This document shows positions 62,348-64,000 of a stretch of 64,000 bases of DNA, piece by piece (position 1 is the stretch's first letter; the number at the start of each line of letters is the position of its first letter). A program made the position numbers and the translations under genes. A model generated the notes under the pieces. That model had not been told where the DNA came from. It did not search any database and saw nothing but the letters and a program-made list of their open reading frames with translations. Source of the stretch: Phytophthora quininea (Eukaryota; Oomycota; Peronosporomycetes; Peronosporales; Peronosporaceae); assembly GCA_011947345.1 (NCBI GenBank), contig JAAVTG010000721.1, forward strand, positions 124,001-188,000. The letters are read 5' to 3'.

Positions 62348-64000
62348 ATGCCTAATCAATTTCATTGGGCAGTGCAGTTCCAATTTGACAATCGAAAAAA
62401 AAAATCTTAGCGAGTTAGCGTTTGCTGACAGCACGGTCTTCCACATCGATGTCGATGAGAACAAGTTCGTGGCCCACTTGAGAGAAGAGATTGAGAACAA
62501 AAAGAAGAAGCTTCTGGATTCTAGGTCGGTTGAGGTGGACGACCTGGAGCTGTCCATGATAGACGTAGGCGAAACGTGGTTAAAAGCGGGCAGCTTGGAC
62601 GTAAAAAGTATGCAGAGGAGCGGGGGCACGCCGAAGAAGATCAAGACCTTGCTGAAGGACGAACTCAGTGCTACTGGGATGACCAAAACAGTCCTCGCTG
62701 GAGCTCCTCCAACTACCGAGCACACGAAGTACATCCACGTTCTGGTGCGACTCCCTGATTCCCAGGTACCAAGTATCGACTGGAAGTTGATGGCCCAAAC
62801 TCGAAAAGTCTCGCAGCATACATGGCAACTGCAGTGACTGAAATGGTGCAAGTCCTGACATACGTGAAGAGAATGAAAGTTTCATTTCTATTGCTGGAAA
62901 GCTCGTCGCGCACCGGAAAGACGCAAATGACTTTCACCCTGGATGCCAGAGACGCAATCGACGTGTATTACGTGCAGTGCTCCACCCCTGGGGACTTGGA
63001 CCAATCGATTTACAGCGACTTTTACTCGAGGGCAGTGGCGTTCAGGGCTCGTATTAACAATGATTTGGAGGCGATGGCCACGAAAGAAGGATATGTCTTC
63101 CACTTCGAGGCGATGGGAAATTTGCACTTGTACAGGTTTCTACTTGGGGTCCTCCGCGGCGATTCAAAGTTTTCTGAGACTGCTACACGAAAGTAAGTCT
63201 CAGATGAGCTTGAGAGAATACCTAGAATCTGCGTGCTTTTCCTCGACGAGTTTCCACGGAGTTGGCAATGGTAGAACGGAATGTGTTTCGATCATTTGGC
63301 CTGCCTGTCGTAGTCGGTGCCACGAATGACACAGCGCGCAGTTCTTATCTTTAGGCAAGCGATCTCGAGACATCTCGTCTCCTGCAACAAGGGTTCTGGG
63401 GTGTCTGGTTTGTCCTAGACTACCGCTGAACCCCCAATTAAGACTGTTTTCCCGATGCGGTTAAAAAGATTGATCCAGCACAGTGGTCCTCTGTTTTGAG
63501 AGCAGCGTGGGTGTTTATTCGGGACCAACCGTACGAGGGAAAAGTGCGAAGCTGAGTTCCTTCAGTTCCTCGTTCAGCAAATTCGAGTTCTTAAAGAACG
63601 AAAACGGCCACCCGAGTTCGCTTCTTGCATCAAATTTTAACATGGTTGACGAGAAATTCAACTTCATCGACAGCCATTTCGCTTGCCTTCAAGAAACGAG
63701 TTGGAACAAGGCACAGGTTTGCTAATAGATGGCAAGGAATGGGACAGTCGCTGCGTGTTCCCGTCCGCCGAAGAAGATATACTGCTGTGCCTAACATTAA
63801 TGGGAGAACACCGACCTGGAGATGGAAATATATTGCGACCGCTGAAGCATTCAATGCGCACAATGATGTCTAACTTTTCTATCCTCTGTGTTAGATCAGC
63901 AATCAAGTACTGGAATCCCTCTCGATTCGCTCGTCTACTGCTGCTACTGTCCTCGCATGCCGATGGAGAGAAGTTCCCGTCATTCAGGGAAGATTTTTAA
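62348..64000 (+). pseudogene. Crinkler (CRN) family effector, frameshifted, cut by window edge
   Basis: The ATG at 62348 leads into a run of ten A (62395-62404), where the frame breaks. The next frame gives a ubiquitin-like CRN header ('VFHIDVDENKFVAHLREEIE', 'LELSMIDVGETWL' where LFLAK usually stands, 'KYIHVLVRLPD'). After a shift near 62795 comes 'FLLLESSSRTGKTQMTF', a P-loop (Walker A). About 100 codons on, in other frames, are 'LFLDEFPR' (Walker B) and 'VFRSFGLPVVVGATND'. The C-terminal part continues in pieces ('LLIDGKEWDSRCVFPSAEED') to the edge. CRN proteins are secreted oomycete effectors that act in host nuclei. At least four frame changes are seen. Confidence 0.75.

Noticed and set aside
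1..64000. CRISPR arrays, rRNA or tRNA genes, bacterial operons
   Set aside because: No regularly spaced repeats, rRNA-like blocks or complete tRNA folds were noticed, and spliced genes show the DNA is eukaryotic.

Overview
The window reads as nuclear DNA of a plant-pathogenic oomycete, most likely a Phytophthora species. The evidence is an intact front-end fatty-acid desaturase of oomycete type, many secreted RxLR-dEER effector genes with WY/LWY repeats, a Crinkler (CRN) effector, and spliced host genes with GT-AG introns of 60-81 nt. Two kinds of territory are visible: about 1-52 kb is effector- and transposon-rich with few intact genes, and about 52.6-62.3 kb is compact and gene-dense (the two-speed layout known in Phytophthora).

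Layout. 1-4.07 kb: 5' LTR and gag remnant of a Gypsy element (minus strand) running off the left edge. 4.08-9.4 kb: decayed Helitron Rep/helicase gene. 9.85-14.3 kb: MULE transposase remnant split by a solo LTR of the same Gypsy family in the opposite orientation. 14.9-18.2 kb: four RxLR pseudogenes in alternating orientation. 18.8-20.2 kb: intact delta-6-type desaturase. 21.5-26.6 kb: RxLR remnants, one of them hit by a 3.56-kb piggyBac element flanked by TTAA. 27.3-32.3 kb: Copia element with apparently identical LTRs. 32.5-34.4 kb: hAT transposase remnant. 34.4-39.8 kb: chromodomain Gypsy element with nearly identical LTRs. 40.9-44.2 kb: RxLR remnants and a second MULE remnant. 44.3-48.3 kb: an RxLR gene cut in two by a 3.09-kb MULE that also carries a RING-H2 gene. 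49.3-50.0 kb: a further RxLR gene with a late frameshift. 50.6-51.9 kb: internally deleted Tc1/mariner element with ~237-bp inverted repeats.

The gene-dense end holds a PH-domain/CaMK-type kinase locus, a five-exon CFAP36/ARL2BP-like (BART) gene, an oomycete-type DNA-binding-like protein read divergently from it across a 74-bp intergenic region, a small coiled-coil gene, and a three-exon, 963-residue fusion of a mannitol dehydrogenase/uronate reductase-type domain with a uronate isomerase-type domain. These two activities are consecutive steps of hexuronate catabolism, which would suit a pathogen that degrades pectin. A frameshifted CRN effector gene begins 47 bp after the fusion gene and runs to the right edge.

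Nearly all effector and transposon genes are broken by frameshifts, stops or insertions. Several breaks lie in or beside A-runs, so part of the damage could be assembly indels. No CRISPR array, rRNA or convincing tRNA was seen.
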